DNA from: JASFTV01 sp050050615
GTDB lineage: Bacteria > Desulfobacterota > DSM-4660 > Desulfatiglandales > HGW-15
Length of the DNA: 10,850 nt
Assembly: GCA_050050615.1 (NCBI GenBank)
Contig: JASFTV010000097.1
Location: 1-10,850, forward strand
Direction: 5' to 3'
The position numbers and the translations under genes are program-made. This document shows positions 1 through 6,884 of the stretch, piece after piece. Under the pieces are notes generated by a model. It saw nothing but the letters and a program-made list of their open reading frames with translations. It was not told where the DNA came from and did no database searches. Positions within the stretch are counted from its first letter, which is position 1, and the number at the start of each line of letters is the position of its first letter.

Positions 1-41
1 TCCGCAAGAGCCATTTCTGGATGGAAACTAGCCGGCTTACT

Positions 42-72
42 ATTGTACGGCACATGCGATGGGCTTCGTCAA
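42..72 (-). promoter_or_regulatory. Possible sigma-70 promoter reading leftward out of the window
   Basis: On the minus strand a TTGACG box (67-72) is followed after 19 bases by TACAAT (42-47). Each box matches the consensus at five of six bases, but the spacing is longer than the usual 17. It lies just past the helicase stop, so it could serve a minus-strand gene off the left edge. The rest of 1-107 shows no gene. Weak call. Confidence 0.25.
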
Positions 73-107
73 TGGATTTGGCAAGGTAGGGTCTCAACCC
101 GTACAAA

Positions 108-1571
108 CTATGTGGCCCTCTTGCCGCGCCCTTTTCTTCTCTTTTTCTTGCGGGTTTTTTCCTGATCCGCAGTCGATTCCTTCTCGGGGGCGGTCTTCTT
201 TGGGTGGGGTGCCAGACCGAAAATGCCGCCTGGTTGGTCCCTGAGGGACGTTGGCATCCCTCTTTTCCTTGGCGCTGTTGTTTTCTTCATCTTCTGGCGG
301 CGCTTCTCACGAGGCGGCCTTTTCGCGCGGCCTTTTCTTTCGGTTGAGACCGGGCCTGCTTTATCTTTTTTAAACCAATCATCTCCGGGCCACACAACAG
401 GGATCTTGTAGCCCAGCATCTCCTCGATCGGCTCGAGATGGAAGACATAATCCTCACACACAAGGGAAATGGCCCGACCGGTCTTGCCCGCCCTGGCGGT
501 CCGGCCGATACGGTGGGTGTAACTCTGGGCGTCTTGGGGCAGGTCATAGTTTATTATGTGACTGATGTCCTCCACATGGATGCCCCTGGATGCGACGTCA
601 GTCGCCACCAGAATCTTGATCCTTCCCCCCTTAAATCGCTCCATTAACCTTAGCCTTTGGCGCTGAGGCAGGTCGCCGGTGATGCCCTCGGCAGGCAATC
701 TATTGCCCTTGAGCTTCTGGCTGAGCCAGTTCACACCGGCCTTGGTGTTGACAAAAATGAGAATACGGCTCCATTCTTCCCTCTCGAGCAACCCCAAGAG
801 GAGGGAGAGCTTCTCATCCGAGCCGACATGAAACAGGGACTGCTCAACCCCTTCAACAGTAACATCTTCGGGGGTGACAGAGATGAATTCAGGCAGGTTC
901 ATGTAGTCGTAGGTCAGTGCTAGAACACGGTAGGAGAGGGTTGCCGAGAAGAGCATAGAGAGCCTTTTTTCATAATGGGGTAGCCGGCGAAGGATATAGC
1001 GTGTGTCTTTTGTAAAACCGAGGTCGAAAAGGCGGTCAGCCTCATCAATGACCACGACCTTGATGTCGGCGGTCTTGAAGATCCCCTGTTTGAGATAGTC
1101 AATGATCCTGCCGGGTGTGCAAATCACGATGTCCGCCCCTTCGCGCAAGATATCCGCCTGCTTTTGGTAGTCGATGCCGCCCACCACCTGGGCCAGGCTG
1201 AGTCCGGTGTGGCGACCCAGGATCTCGGCGTCCCCATAGATCTGAAGGGCCAGTTCCCGGGTGGGAGCAACGATCAAGGCCGAGGGCAGTCCATCCTTTC
1301 TCTGGGGAAGGGACAAAAGCCGGGTGAAGATGGTCACTAAAAAGGCGGCTGTCTTACCGGTGCCGGTCTGGGCCTGACCCGCCACATCTCGGCCGGCAAG
1401 TGAGACGGGCAGGACTTGGGCCTGAATAGGGGTGCAGTAAGTAAACTTGGCCTCTTTCAGGCCGTTCTTGACCTCAGGGGGTAGATCGAAGTCATCGAAC
1501 TTGGTTTGGGTAAGAAACTGGGGGTGTTCCGCCCTTTGCGTAGTTTCTTGTGATTCAGGATCTTCGGACAT
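108..1571 (-). CDS. DEAD-box ATP-dependent RNA helicase with basic C-terminal tail
   Basis: A 487-residue superfamily 2 RNA helicase that would unwind short RNA duplexes or remodel ribonucleoprotein in the cytoplasm using ATP. All core motifs are visible in order: Q motif around F25-Q50 (TPIQAQ), motif I AQTGTGKT 67-74, Ia PTRELA 103-108, Ib TPGR 152-155, II DEAD 176-179, III SAT 209-211, IV IFVNT 272-276, V ATDVASRG 323-330 and VI HRIGRTARAG 353-362. From about residue 400 to the end the protein is a Lys/Arg-rich, low-complexity tail, probably disordered and RNA-binding, as in the RhlB/RhlE/SrmB group. The exact subfamily cannot be told, so no symbol is given. The ATG is chosen because AGAGAGG lies five bases upstream and a promoter lies about 50 bases further up. 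It is transcribed alone and diverges from the acyl-CoA synthetase gene. Confidence 0.95.
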   Translation of the reverse strand: MSEDPESQETTQRAEHPQFLTQTKFDDFDLPPEVKNGLKEAKFTYCTPIQAQVLPVSLAGRDVAGQAQTGTGKTAAFLVTIFTRLLSLPQRKDGLPSALIVAPTRELALQIYGDAEILGRHTGLSLAQVVGGIDYQKQADILREGADIVICTPGRIIDYLKQGIFKTADIKVVVIDEADRLFDLGFTKDTRYILRRLPHYEKRLSMLFSATLSYRVLALTYDYMNLPEFISVTPEDVTVEGVEQSLFHVGSDEKLSLLLGLLEREEWSRILIFVNTKAGVNWLSQKLKGNRLPAEGITGDLPQRQRLRLMERFKGGRIKILVATDVASRGIHVEDISHIINYDLPQDAQSYTHRIGRTARAGKTGRAISLVCEDYVFHLEPIEEMLGYKIPVVWPGDDWFKKDKAGPVSTERKGRAKRPPREKRRQKMKKTTAPRKRGMPTSLRDQPGGIFGLAPHPKKTAPEKESTADQEKTRKKKRRKGRGKRAT

Positions 1572-1627
1572 GGGCCTCTCTTATAGGCAGTGAAAGGATG
1601 GTCAAGATGGATTCGACTCTAAAAGCC

Positions 1628-1655
1628 ATTATACGTTCTTTCATGAGTTTTGCAA
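1628..1655 (-). promoter_or_regulatory. Sigma-70 promoter of the RNA helicase gene
   Basis: On the minus strand TTGCAA (1650-1655) precedes a perfect TATAAT (1628-1633) with a 16-base spacer. The predicted transcript starts near 1621, leaving a leader of about 50 bases before the helicase ATG. The -35 box is only four of six, but the -10 and spacing are good. Confidence 0.6.
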
Positions 1656-2026
1656 GAAGGGAAATGGGGGCTGCTGATGTTGGACGCTCCAGGCACAAGG
1701 CAAGAGTGATCATGCTTTGTTGAAGCTGAAATTTCGAGGGCCCAGCGCCTCACGACGTGGCATAATAAGGTGTTTGGCACATTTCTGGAATCCAACCTAT
1801 GTTCGATTCTATTGGCAATTGTTCTATCAAAATATCATAGATATGCAGAGCCGGCCGTTATCCTTGTTGAAAGCGTTGACGCCTTGCATTTAGGGCAGGC
1901 CTATGCTAGGGCTATATGCATTTTGGGAGCCATCGGGATAGGTGGCTTTTTCGACGCGGGTTACGTGTGCTGTGTATCACAGTTACTTTCCTATGTGGGA
2001 TAAAAGGGCAAGGGAGAAGGAACCAG
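1656..2026. other. Divergent intergenic region between helicase and acyl-CoA synthetase genes
   Basis: No credible gene is seen here. The open frame running left from the synthetase start to 1916 reads through the leader and lacks a ribosome binding site. The stretch holds a CRP/FNR-like palindrome (1966-1981) and weak promoter-like fragments: TTGACG at 1876-1881 with TATGCT 20 bases further on, and TTGGCAC near 1778 resembling a sigma-54 -24 element but lacking the -12 GC. I cannot name the synthetase promoter with confidence. Confidence 0.5.
1966..1981. promoter_or_regulatory. CRP/FNR-family-like palindrome upstream of the acyl-CoA synthetase gene
   Basis: The 16-base site reads TGTGC-N6-TCACA, one base away from the classical TGTGA-N6-TCACA operator. 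Its centre is about 53 bases before the synthetase ATG (2027). A GATAAA sequence at 1999-2004 could act as a poor -10, placing the site near -38 to -42, a class II activator position. Isolated matches of this quality occur by chance, so this is only a candidate. Confidence 0.3.
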
Positions 2027-3451
2027 ATGGATAAAGCGGAAGCCAGAGAGTTCTCAAGCCGTACGGACCTTTCCTGTTTTTTCGAACCCCGAAGTATCGC
2101 TGTTATCGGATCGTTCAGGGAAGATTTTTTCGGCGGGTATGTCATTGTCAAGTCCCTGTTGAATGCCGGATACAAAGGTCAGATTTATCCGGTTAACCCC
2201 GCCTACCAGGAAGTCCATGGTTTAATGGTCTATCCTTCTGTCAAAGACGTTCCCCAAAAGATAGATCTGGCTTTTATCATGATCAATGCCCGATCTGTCT
2301 TGCAGGTGATGGAAGAATGCGCAGAGAAAGGAGCCAGGGCGATCGTCGTTATATCGGACGGTTTTGCTGAAAGGGATCAGGAGGGGGTGCGTCTGCAGGA
2401 AGAGCTCGTTGAGATGGCGCTGGCGCGGGGCATTCGAATCATTGGTCCGAATACGGCCGGTGTGGCAAACACGGCGAACGGTCTCAATCCCTGTCCTTAT
2501 GAAGCCGGGTATTACAATATCAGAAGGGGTCCTGTTGCGATCTGTGCACAGACGGGGATGGTCAACCCCCAGGCGTTCCCCTATCCCAACCTGCGCTTCG
2601 GCGTGAGCAAGATCTGCGATTTCGGCAACAAGTCCGACGTTGACGAGTGCGATATGTTGGAATACCTGGAGAAGGATCCAGATACTCGAGTCATCACCTT
2701 GTATCTGGAAAGTATTCGAGATGGGCAAAGGTTCGTGGAGATATCGAAGAGGGTAGGCCACGAAAAGCCTGTTCTGGTTTTGAAGTCAGGAAGGACAAGG
2801 GAAGGGGCAAAGGCGTCGGTCTCTCATACCGGTGCTATCGCCGTTGACGACAAAGTCTTTGAATCGGCCTGCATTCAGGCGGGTGTTTTGCGGCTTGACA
2901 AGTTTGACGAACTTTTTGAGCTTCCTAAGGTTTTTGTCTCGCAACGGCTGCCGGCCGGAAATCGGTTGGGTATTATGAGTTTTACCGGTGGGGTCGCTGT
3001 GCTCGTCATTGACGAGGGGGCCAAGTATGACCTTGCTGTCACAACCCTGAGTCCTGAAACAACCGAGATGCTCAACAGAATTTTTCCTGGTTTGGGAAGC
3101 GTTCCTGTCGACATGGGCCCTGTCATGGCGGCAGTGAAAGATGCCTTTGCTCGCTACCCGGAGATCCTGAGCGCTGTCATGGCGGATCGAAATGTGGACG
3201 CTCTTTTCAATGTGCTGTGGGCCAATCCGACGGGAAGCATTGTGAAACGGTACATTGAGGCGTATGAGATGGTGAGGGATCGCACCCCGAAGCCTCTGGT
3301 GACATGGATTTATGGGCCGAGCACAAGGACCAAGGCGGACCTCGCGGAAAGAATTGAAGAGATGGGGTTTCCTGTATTCGAGCATCTGGAGAGTGCTGTC
3401 AAGGCACTGGGCCTGGCTTACAAGTATGCACAGATTAGGCAAAGGGCGTAA
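2027..3451 (+). CDS. ADP-forming acyl-CoA synthetase alpha subunit (CoA-binding, no ATP-grasp domain)
   Basis: A 474-residue protein of the acetate--CoA ligase (ADP-forming)/NDP-forming acyl-CoA synthetase family, which interconverts acyl-CoA + ADP + Pi with acid + CoA + ATP through a phosphohistidine. Residues ~15-145 form the CoA-binding Rossmann-like domain (SIAVIG 23-28; IGPNTAG 139-145). Residues ~165-300 form the first ligase domain, ending in GAKASVSHTGAIA 260-272, where H267 is the expected phosphorylated histidine. Residues ~310-465 form the second flavodoxin-like ligase domain. The ATP-grasp (beta) domain of the ~700-residue fused enzymes is absent, and no beta-subunit gene lies in the window, so it needs a partner or does something else. 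The ATG at 2027 is preferred to an upstream in-frame start at 1916 because GGGAGAAGGA precedes it and residue 1 fits the family start. The natural substrate cannot be read from sequence. Confidence 0.9.
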   Translation: MDKAEAREFSSRTDLSCFFEPRSIAVIGSFREDFFGGYVIVKSLLNAGYKGQIYPVNPAYQEVHGLMVYPSVKDVPQKIDLAFIMINARSVLQVMEECAEKGARAIVVISDGFAERDQEGVRLQEELVEMALARGIRIIGPNTAGVANTANGLNPCPYEAGYYNIRRGPVAICAQTGMVNPQAFPYPNLRFGVSKICDFGNKSDVDECDMLEYLEKDPDTRVITLYLESIRDGQRFVEISKRVGHEKPVLVLKSGRTREGAKASVSHTGAIAVDDKVFESACIQAGVLRLDKFDELFELPKVFVSQRLPAGNRLGIMSFTGGVAVLVIDEGAKYDLAVTTLSPETTEMLNRIFPGLGSVPVDMGPVMAAVKDAFARYPEILSAVMADRNVDALFNVLWANPTGSIVKRYIEAYEMVRDRTPKPLVTWIYGPSTRTKADLAERIEEMGFPVFEHLESAVKALGLAYKYAQIRQRA

Positions 3452-3620
3452 GGCATGACACACCCCACCCAGACCGTTCGGGTGAGCTTACGCCAAGCCC
3501 CCCCGATTGCACAGCTGGGGATTGTTAGAAGGCATGTACCCCCTGTGTCCAGCAAAAAATGTGGGACGTGGTCAGCTTTCAAAGGAGGAGGGCACGGAGG
3601 GGGTTGGTATGGAGGGAAGT

Positions 3621-3813
3621 ATGTCCAACTTGTTTGAGAGAACTCAAACCAATGGAATGAAACTTGATTCGTGAACCTGATCTGATCAAACGTTGGGCCT
3701 CTGGTGACCGTAGCAGAGCAAGGTGTGTTTCTGACAACCAGTGCTTCGGTCCGGCTGTTGCCGGAGAAGGGATCTATTGCGTGGTCGCGAAAAAGGCGGG
3801 AGAGGAAAAATAG
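3621..3813 (+). pseudogene. Internally deleted NADH:flavin oxidoreductase (Old Yellow Enzyme family) relic
   Basis: This short stretch joins the two ends of one gene. ATG 3621, preceded by GGAGGG, opens a 17-codon reading frame MSNLFERTQTNGMKLDS, very like the N-terminus of NADH:flavin oxidoreductase / 2,4-dienoyl-CoA reductase-type proteins (MxNLFxxTxINGMxLxNR). It stops at 3672-3674. In the +1 frame, from about 3661 to the TAG at 3811-3813, the sequence reads NLIREPDLIKRWASGDR followed by CVSDNQCFGP and GEGIYCVV. This matches the C-terminal end of the same family (REPDLxxRWxxGDxxxxxCxxxNxCF). About 300 codons of the barrel, including FMN-binding and active-site residues, are missing and the frame is broken, so no enzyme can be made. 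The family assignment is from remembered family motifs. It lies downstream of the acyl-CoA synthetase gene on the same strand, and its end overlaps the 3' end of the opposite-strand gene by about 40 bases. Confidence 0.75.
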
Positions 3814-4457
3814 TATGTGACGCCAACAAAGCCCCCCAAAGCGTTCACCCCTGCGTTGCGATCATCCATATTGGCATTCGAGATGTGATGGTACATGGCT
3901 TCACCATCAATCGACCAGTTCTTGTTGATGAGGTAATGGGCTCCCAGACTCAACTGAGGGGTGAATTCAATGCCCTGTCCAATCAGTGATTGGGAGTAAT
4001 CTTTATATGCATTTGTATAGACGACCCCCATTCCGCCCTGAGCATAGAAGCGAAACTGTTCAAAGTGTCGCGCGAAATCGTATCGCAGAAGACCTGAGAC
4101 GCCTGTAATCACATTGCCGGGACCATTGAAAATAATCGATGTGGTCAGCTCAAAGACGAAATCAAAGTTGCCGCCAAGGCTCATCCTTTCAATAGCTATT
4201 GAGGGATTCAACATCCAAACGAAGCGCAGGTTCGTCTGGAAGTAATTAAAGTCAGGCCTCGATCCATTTTCAAGGACAGGGGAGTATAGCACTCCCGAAA
4301 CCAATTGCATGGAGAATTTGTCCCTAACAACGAGGTCCATAAGTGTTGCGGATTGATCTGCTTCGTTCATTTCTAATCCACTGGCAGCTTGAGCGAGTCC
4401 AGGTAAGTGAATGAGTGCAACGATGAAAAGAAATAGCTTCGCATTCCTGAAAACCAT
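3774..4457 (-). CDS. PagL-like outer-membrane lipid A deacylase / acyloxyacyl hydrolase family protein
   Basis: A 227-residue precursor with a signal peptide (~1-24, hydrophobic run ending AQA) and alternating aromatic/hydrophobic stretches typical of a small beta-barrel. Near the C-terminus, residues 189-206 read YHHISNANMDDRNAGVNA, the hallmark of PagL-type lipid A 3-O-deacylases. H191 and S193 correspond to the catalytic His and Ser of Pseudomonas PagL. The position 12 residues after the Ser, Glu in PagL, is N205 here; other family members may also lack that Glu, so activity is uncertain. The protein would sit in the outer membrane and trim acyl chains of LPS. A VTYYF strand precedes a ten-residue C-terminal extension. 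Start 4457 is chosen over the in-frame ATG at 4463, because AAAGGAGG lies seven bases before the former and abuts the latter. Confidence 0.75.
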   Translation of the reverse strand: MVFRNAKLFLFIVALIHLPGLAQAASGLEMNEADQSATLMDLVVRDKFSMQLVSGVLYSPVLENGSRPDFNYFQTNLRFVWMLNPSIAIERMSLGGNFDFVFELTTSIIFNGPGNVITGVSGLLRYDFARHFEQFRFYAQGGMGVVYTNAYKDYSQSLIGQGIEFTPQLSLGAHYLINKNWSIDGEAMYHHISNANMDDRNAGVNALGGFVGVTYYFSSPAFFATTQ

Positions 4458-4834
4458 CTCCATCCCTCCTTTCGGTTAGTCAAAGCAATCCAACCAAGGT
4501 TCGTTAACCCTTGCGATAGATGATCGGTTTCCCCCCTGCCACTCCCGCCCCTGGCGGTAGGCCTGTTCCGGGGAATTGACTGTGCATGATAACGGTTGGC
4601 GAGAGACGAAGTCCCCCAATCGGCGGATCAATTCCTTCCTTGAGAAAGGGCTGGCTGGATGTGTGACCATACCGAAAAAGCACTTCGTTTTCAAGTGATA
4701 AAATCCAAGCAAACAGTCTCTTGTCCTGCCTTGACCACGGGCCGTTTTCAGGGTATTATTTAAATACTCAAGCGTTTAATAAGTCAGCAAATTTCTTCGG
4801 TACAGAGGATTTGGCTCTCCACGTGGTGGTAGGT
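4458..4834. other. Divergent intergenic region between PagL-like and YihY genes
   Basis: The stretch carries the Shine-Dalgarno sequence of the minus-strand gene (4465-4472) and the promoter and leader of the plus-strand YihY gene (4731-4834). No clear promoter for the PagL-like gene was found. A minus-strand open frame of 78 codons (4476-4712) resembles no family I recognise and has no ribosome binding site, so I treat it as non-coding. Confidence 0.5.
4731..4759 (+). promoter_or_regulatory. Sigma-70 promoter of the YihY-family gene
   Basis: TTGACC (4731-4736) and TATTAT (4754-4759) are separated by exactly 17 bases, and each matches consensus at five of six positions. Transcription would begin near 4766, giving a leader of about 70 bases. 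Because the promoter lies inside the 5' extension of the open frame (from 4721), it also argues that translation starts at 4835. Confidence 0.65.
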
Positions 4835-6190
4835 ATGAGTACCTGGAAAAGCATAAGAGGTTGGATGGACAGGATACCCAGGGTCATCCAGTTCTTGAAA
4901 ACAGACATCTGGAGAATCCGTGACAGGGATCTTCCAGGAGCGAAGTTTTTTCTCATAAGGCTGTTGAAGGTCGTCATCCTCACTTTTCGCGGTATTTCTG
5001 AAGACAGGAGTCCTCTCAGGGCATCCGCCCTCACCTTCTACTCCCTGCTTTCCATTGTGCCCGTGGCCGCCCTGGTTTTTGGCATTGCCAAGGGGTTCGG
5101 CTTCGAGAAAGCCCTTGAAAAGGGTCTCCTGAAAAACCTGGAGGGACAGGAGGAGGTTGTCAACTGGATCCTACAGTTCGCGCATGCGCTTCTTGAAAAC
5201 GTGAGAGGCGGGCTCGTTGCGGGAATAGGGATTGTCATCCTTTTTTACACGATCATCAAGATCCTCTCCCACATAGAGAATGCCTTCAACGACATATGGG
5301 GCATCAAGAAGCCGAGGAGCCTGGGGCGAAAAATCACCGACTACCTTTCCGTCATGCTCATTGGCCCTGTCCTTTTGATTCTGTCCAGCACCTTAACGGT
5401 TTTTATTACGAGCGGTGTCAAGCAGGTGATTGAAAGGATCTCCATTCTGGAGGCGGTCAGGCCCGGCATATTTTCCCTGCTCCAGCTGCTGCCTTACGTC
5501 GCGCTTTGGGTCCTGTTTTCTTTTATGTACATCTTCATTCCCAACACAAAGATCAATTTCAAGTCCGGCATCCTGGGCGGCGTCATCGCTGGAACCATGT
5601 ACGAGATTTTCCAATGGGGCTACATCAATTTGCAGATTGGTGTGGCCAAGTACAATGCGATCTATGGAAGCTTCGCCGCCTTGCCACTCTTTTTCATATG
5701 GCTCATGATTAGCTGGCTCATTGTGCTTTTCGGTGCAGAGATCTCTTTTGCCCATCAGAACGTTGAAACCTACGAGTTTGAGCAGGATTGCCTGACGGTG
5801 AGCCCGTCGTTCAAGAGACTATTGTCGCTCAGAATAATGCATCTGATCGTCAACCATTTTTCAGAAGCAGAAAGGCCCTGTGATACCCGAGAAATCTCCC
5901 ATGAACTGGAAATTCCCATCCGACTCGTCAACCAGATCCTTTTCGAACTCGTTGCAGCGGGCATTGTCTCCGAGGTCCAGACGGATGAAGGATCAGGGGT
6001 TGGATACCAGCCGGCCCGTGACACTGACAGCATGACCATCAAATACGTGATCGATGCGCTCGAGCAGCACGGCAGCGTGAATATCCCTGTGGCCCGATCA
6101 GAGGAATTGCAGAAGCTCTCCGAAAGCCTGAAGGCCTTTGGTGATCTGGTAGAGGGATCAGAAGCCAACCTTAAGCTGAAAGAGATATGA
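4835..6190 (+). CDS. YihY/BrkB family inner-membrane protein with C-terminal winged helix
   Basis: A 451-residue protein of the YihY/virulence factor BrkB family (UPF0761, once misnamed RNase BN), integral inner-membrane proteins of unknown transport or envelope role. After a basic N-terminal stretch the family signature DRSPLRASALTFYSLLSIVP occurs at ~57-76. Six hydrophobic segments are visible near 66-86, 127-147, 170-192, 213-236, 245-262 and 281-305. IYGSFAALPLFFIWL (276-290) is the conserved late motif. From ~325 the chain becomes soluble; ~327-400 (helix, then SHELEIPIRLVNQILFEL at 355-372, then AGIVSE) looks like a winged-helix module of the Rrf2 type. The ATG at 4835 is chosen because the promoter at 4731-4759 excludes the upstream in-frame start at 4721. 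Its ribosome binding site is weak (GGTGGTAGG). No neighbour suggests a substrate. Confidence 0.88.
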   Translation: MSTWKSIRGWMDRIPRVIQFLKTDIWRIRDRDLPGAKFFLIRLLKVVILTFRGISEDRSPLRASALTFYSLLSIVPVAALVFGIAKGFGFEKALEKGLLKNLEGQEEVVNWILQFAHALLENVRGGLVAGIGIVILFYTIIKILSHIENAFNDIWGIKKPRSLGRKITDYLSVMLIGPVLLILSSTLTVFITSGVKQVIERISILEAVRPGIFSLLQLLPYVALWVLFSFMYIFIPNTKINFKSGILGGVIAGTMYEIFQWGYINLQIGVAKYNAIYGSFAALPLFFIWLMISWLIVLFGAEISFAHQNVETYEFEQDCLTVSPSFKRLLSLRIMHLIVNHFSEAERPCDTREISHELEIPIRLVNQILFELVAAGIVSEVQTDEGSGVGYQPARDTDSMTIKYVIDALEQHGSVNIPVARSEELQKLSESLKAFGDLVEGSEANLKLKEI

Positions 6191-6256
6191 TTCGCGAAAG
6201 GCGGGCAAAAAAAGGATTCATAACATATGAAAAGGAGGATTTGACCAGTCGATATT

Positions 6257-6285
6257 CTGACAATTCCGCAAACCCGGTTTAGTAT
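6257..6285 (+). promoter_or_regulatory. Possible promoter for the DUF2845 gene
   Basis: CTGACA (6257-6262) and TAGTAT (6280-6285) are 17 bases apart. The -35 is five of six and the -10 four of six. It would leave a leader of about 170 bases before ATG 6463. Within that leader a small hairpin, ATGAG-TACG-CTCAT (6352-6365), has a UNCG-type loop. No better promoter is visible in 6191-6462. Confidence 0.3.
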
Positions 6286-6462
6286 CTCCTGCATTCCATT
6301 CTTTGCTGAACCATTCCCCTCAAGCAGATTTGATCCAAGAATCACGACAGAATGAGTACGCTCATGTAAACGATTTCGAACTGTCGGCGTCTAAATAAAC
6401 AAGCAGCGAGGTGTTCGGCAGAAAATGCTATTTTTCTCAAAGCCCATTAGGAGGTGAATGAG

Positions 6463-6843
6463 ATGGGGAAGCGTCCTATCCTTAGTTGCATCTTTGTACT
6501 GGGGCTCCTGCTCTTCATGCTCAGCGATGTTTCCTTCGCTGCCCTTCGATGTGGCACCAGGCTGGTGCACGAAGGAGATACAAAAGCCGAGGTGATTCAC
6601 AAATGTGGTGAACCGAGCTATGTAGATTCATGGAAAGAGGAGCGTATCAGCAGAGATTTCTATGTACCCGTTTTCTACGACCCCCCTTGGAAATACCATC
6701 GGTATCGAGCCCCCTTTCTCGTCAATGAACACGTAAAAATTGAAGTGTGGACTTACAACTTTGGACCGAGCCAGTTCATTCGCTATCTTCGATTTGAAAA
6801 TGGTGTGCTGAAAGACATATCCATCGGCGGCTATGGATACTAG
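6463..6843 (+). CDS. Secreted DUF2845 family protein
   Basis: A 126-residue precursor with a clear signal peptide (residues 1-26, basic MGKR start, LLLF core, cleavage after SFA). The mature part begins ALRCGTRLVHEGDTKAEVIHKCGEPSYVD, which has the features of the DUF2845 family: CG (30-31), LV.EGD.KAEV and the second CGEP (48-51). C30 and C48 could form a disulphide in the periplasm. The C-terminal half (EVWTYNFGPSQFIRYLRFENGVL, 94-116) is the predicted beta-strand end, reminiscent of SmpA/OmlA-like folds; the function of the family is unknown. The ATG at 6463 is preferred over an in-frame GTG at 6454, because AGGAGG at 6449-6454 is eight bases upstream of the ATG and overlaps the GTG. It is convergent with the aldo/keto reductase, 41 bases away, with no evident terminator between. 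Confidence 0.8.
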   Translation: MGKRPILSCIFVLGLLLFMLSDVSFAALRCGTRLVHEGDTKAEVIHKCGEPSYVDSWKEERISRDFYVPVFYDPPWKYHRYRAPFLVNEHVKIEVWTYNFGPSQFIRYLRFENGVLKDISIGGYGY

Positions 6844-6884
6844 CTGGCTCATGAATTATCGTCCCGCTACAGCGTGGTTCACAA

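Noticed and set aside
1776..1796. Sigma-54-like promoter (TTGGCAC near 1778)
   Set aside because: The -12 GC is missing (GA instead), so the essential dinucleotide spacing is not met.
1770..2003. Plus-strand open frame of 77 codons upstream of the synthetase gene
   Set aside because: No ribosome binding site or recognisable family, and it runs through the likely regulatory region of the next gene.
1916..2026. N-terminal extension of the acyl-CoA synthetase by 37 codons
   Set aside because: No ribosome binding site at 1916, whereas 2027 has a good one and fits the family start; the extension would also cover the CRP-like site.
2222..2761. Long minus-strand open frames inside the synthetase gene (also 2786-3463)
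   Set aside because: Antisense shadows of a strongly conserved coding frame.
3464..3530. Terminator after the synthetase gene
   Set aside because: C- and G-rich patches can pair weakly, but the loops are long and no T-tract follows.
4476..4712. Minus-strand 78-codon frame between the PagL-like and YihY genes
   Set aside because: No known family, no ribosome binding site, Arg/Trp-rich composition typical of chance translation.
4721..4834. N-terminal extension of the YihY protein by 38 codons
   Set aside because: A 17-bp-spaced promoter lies inside it, so the transcript would start after 4721.
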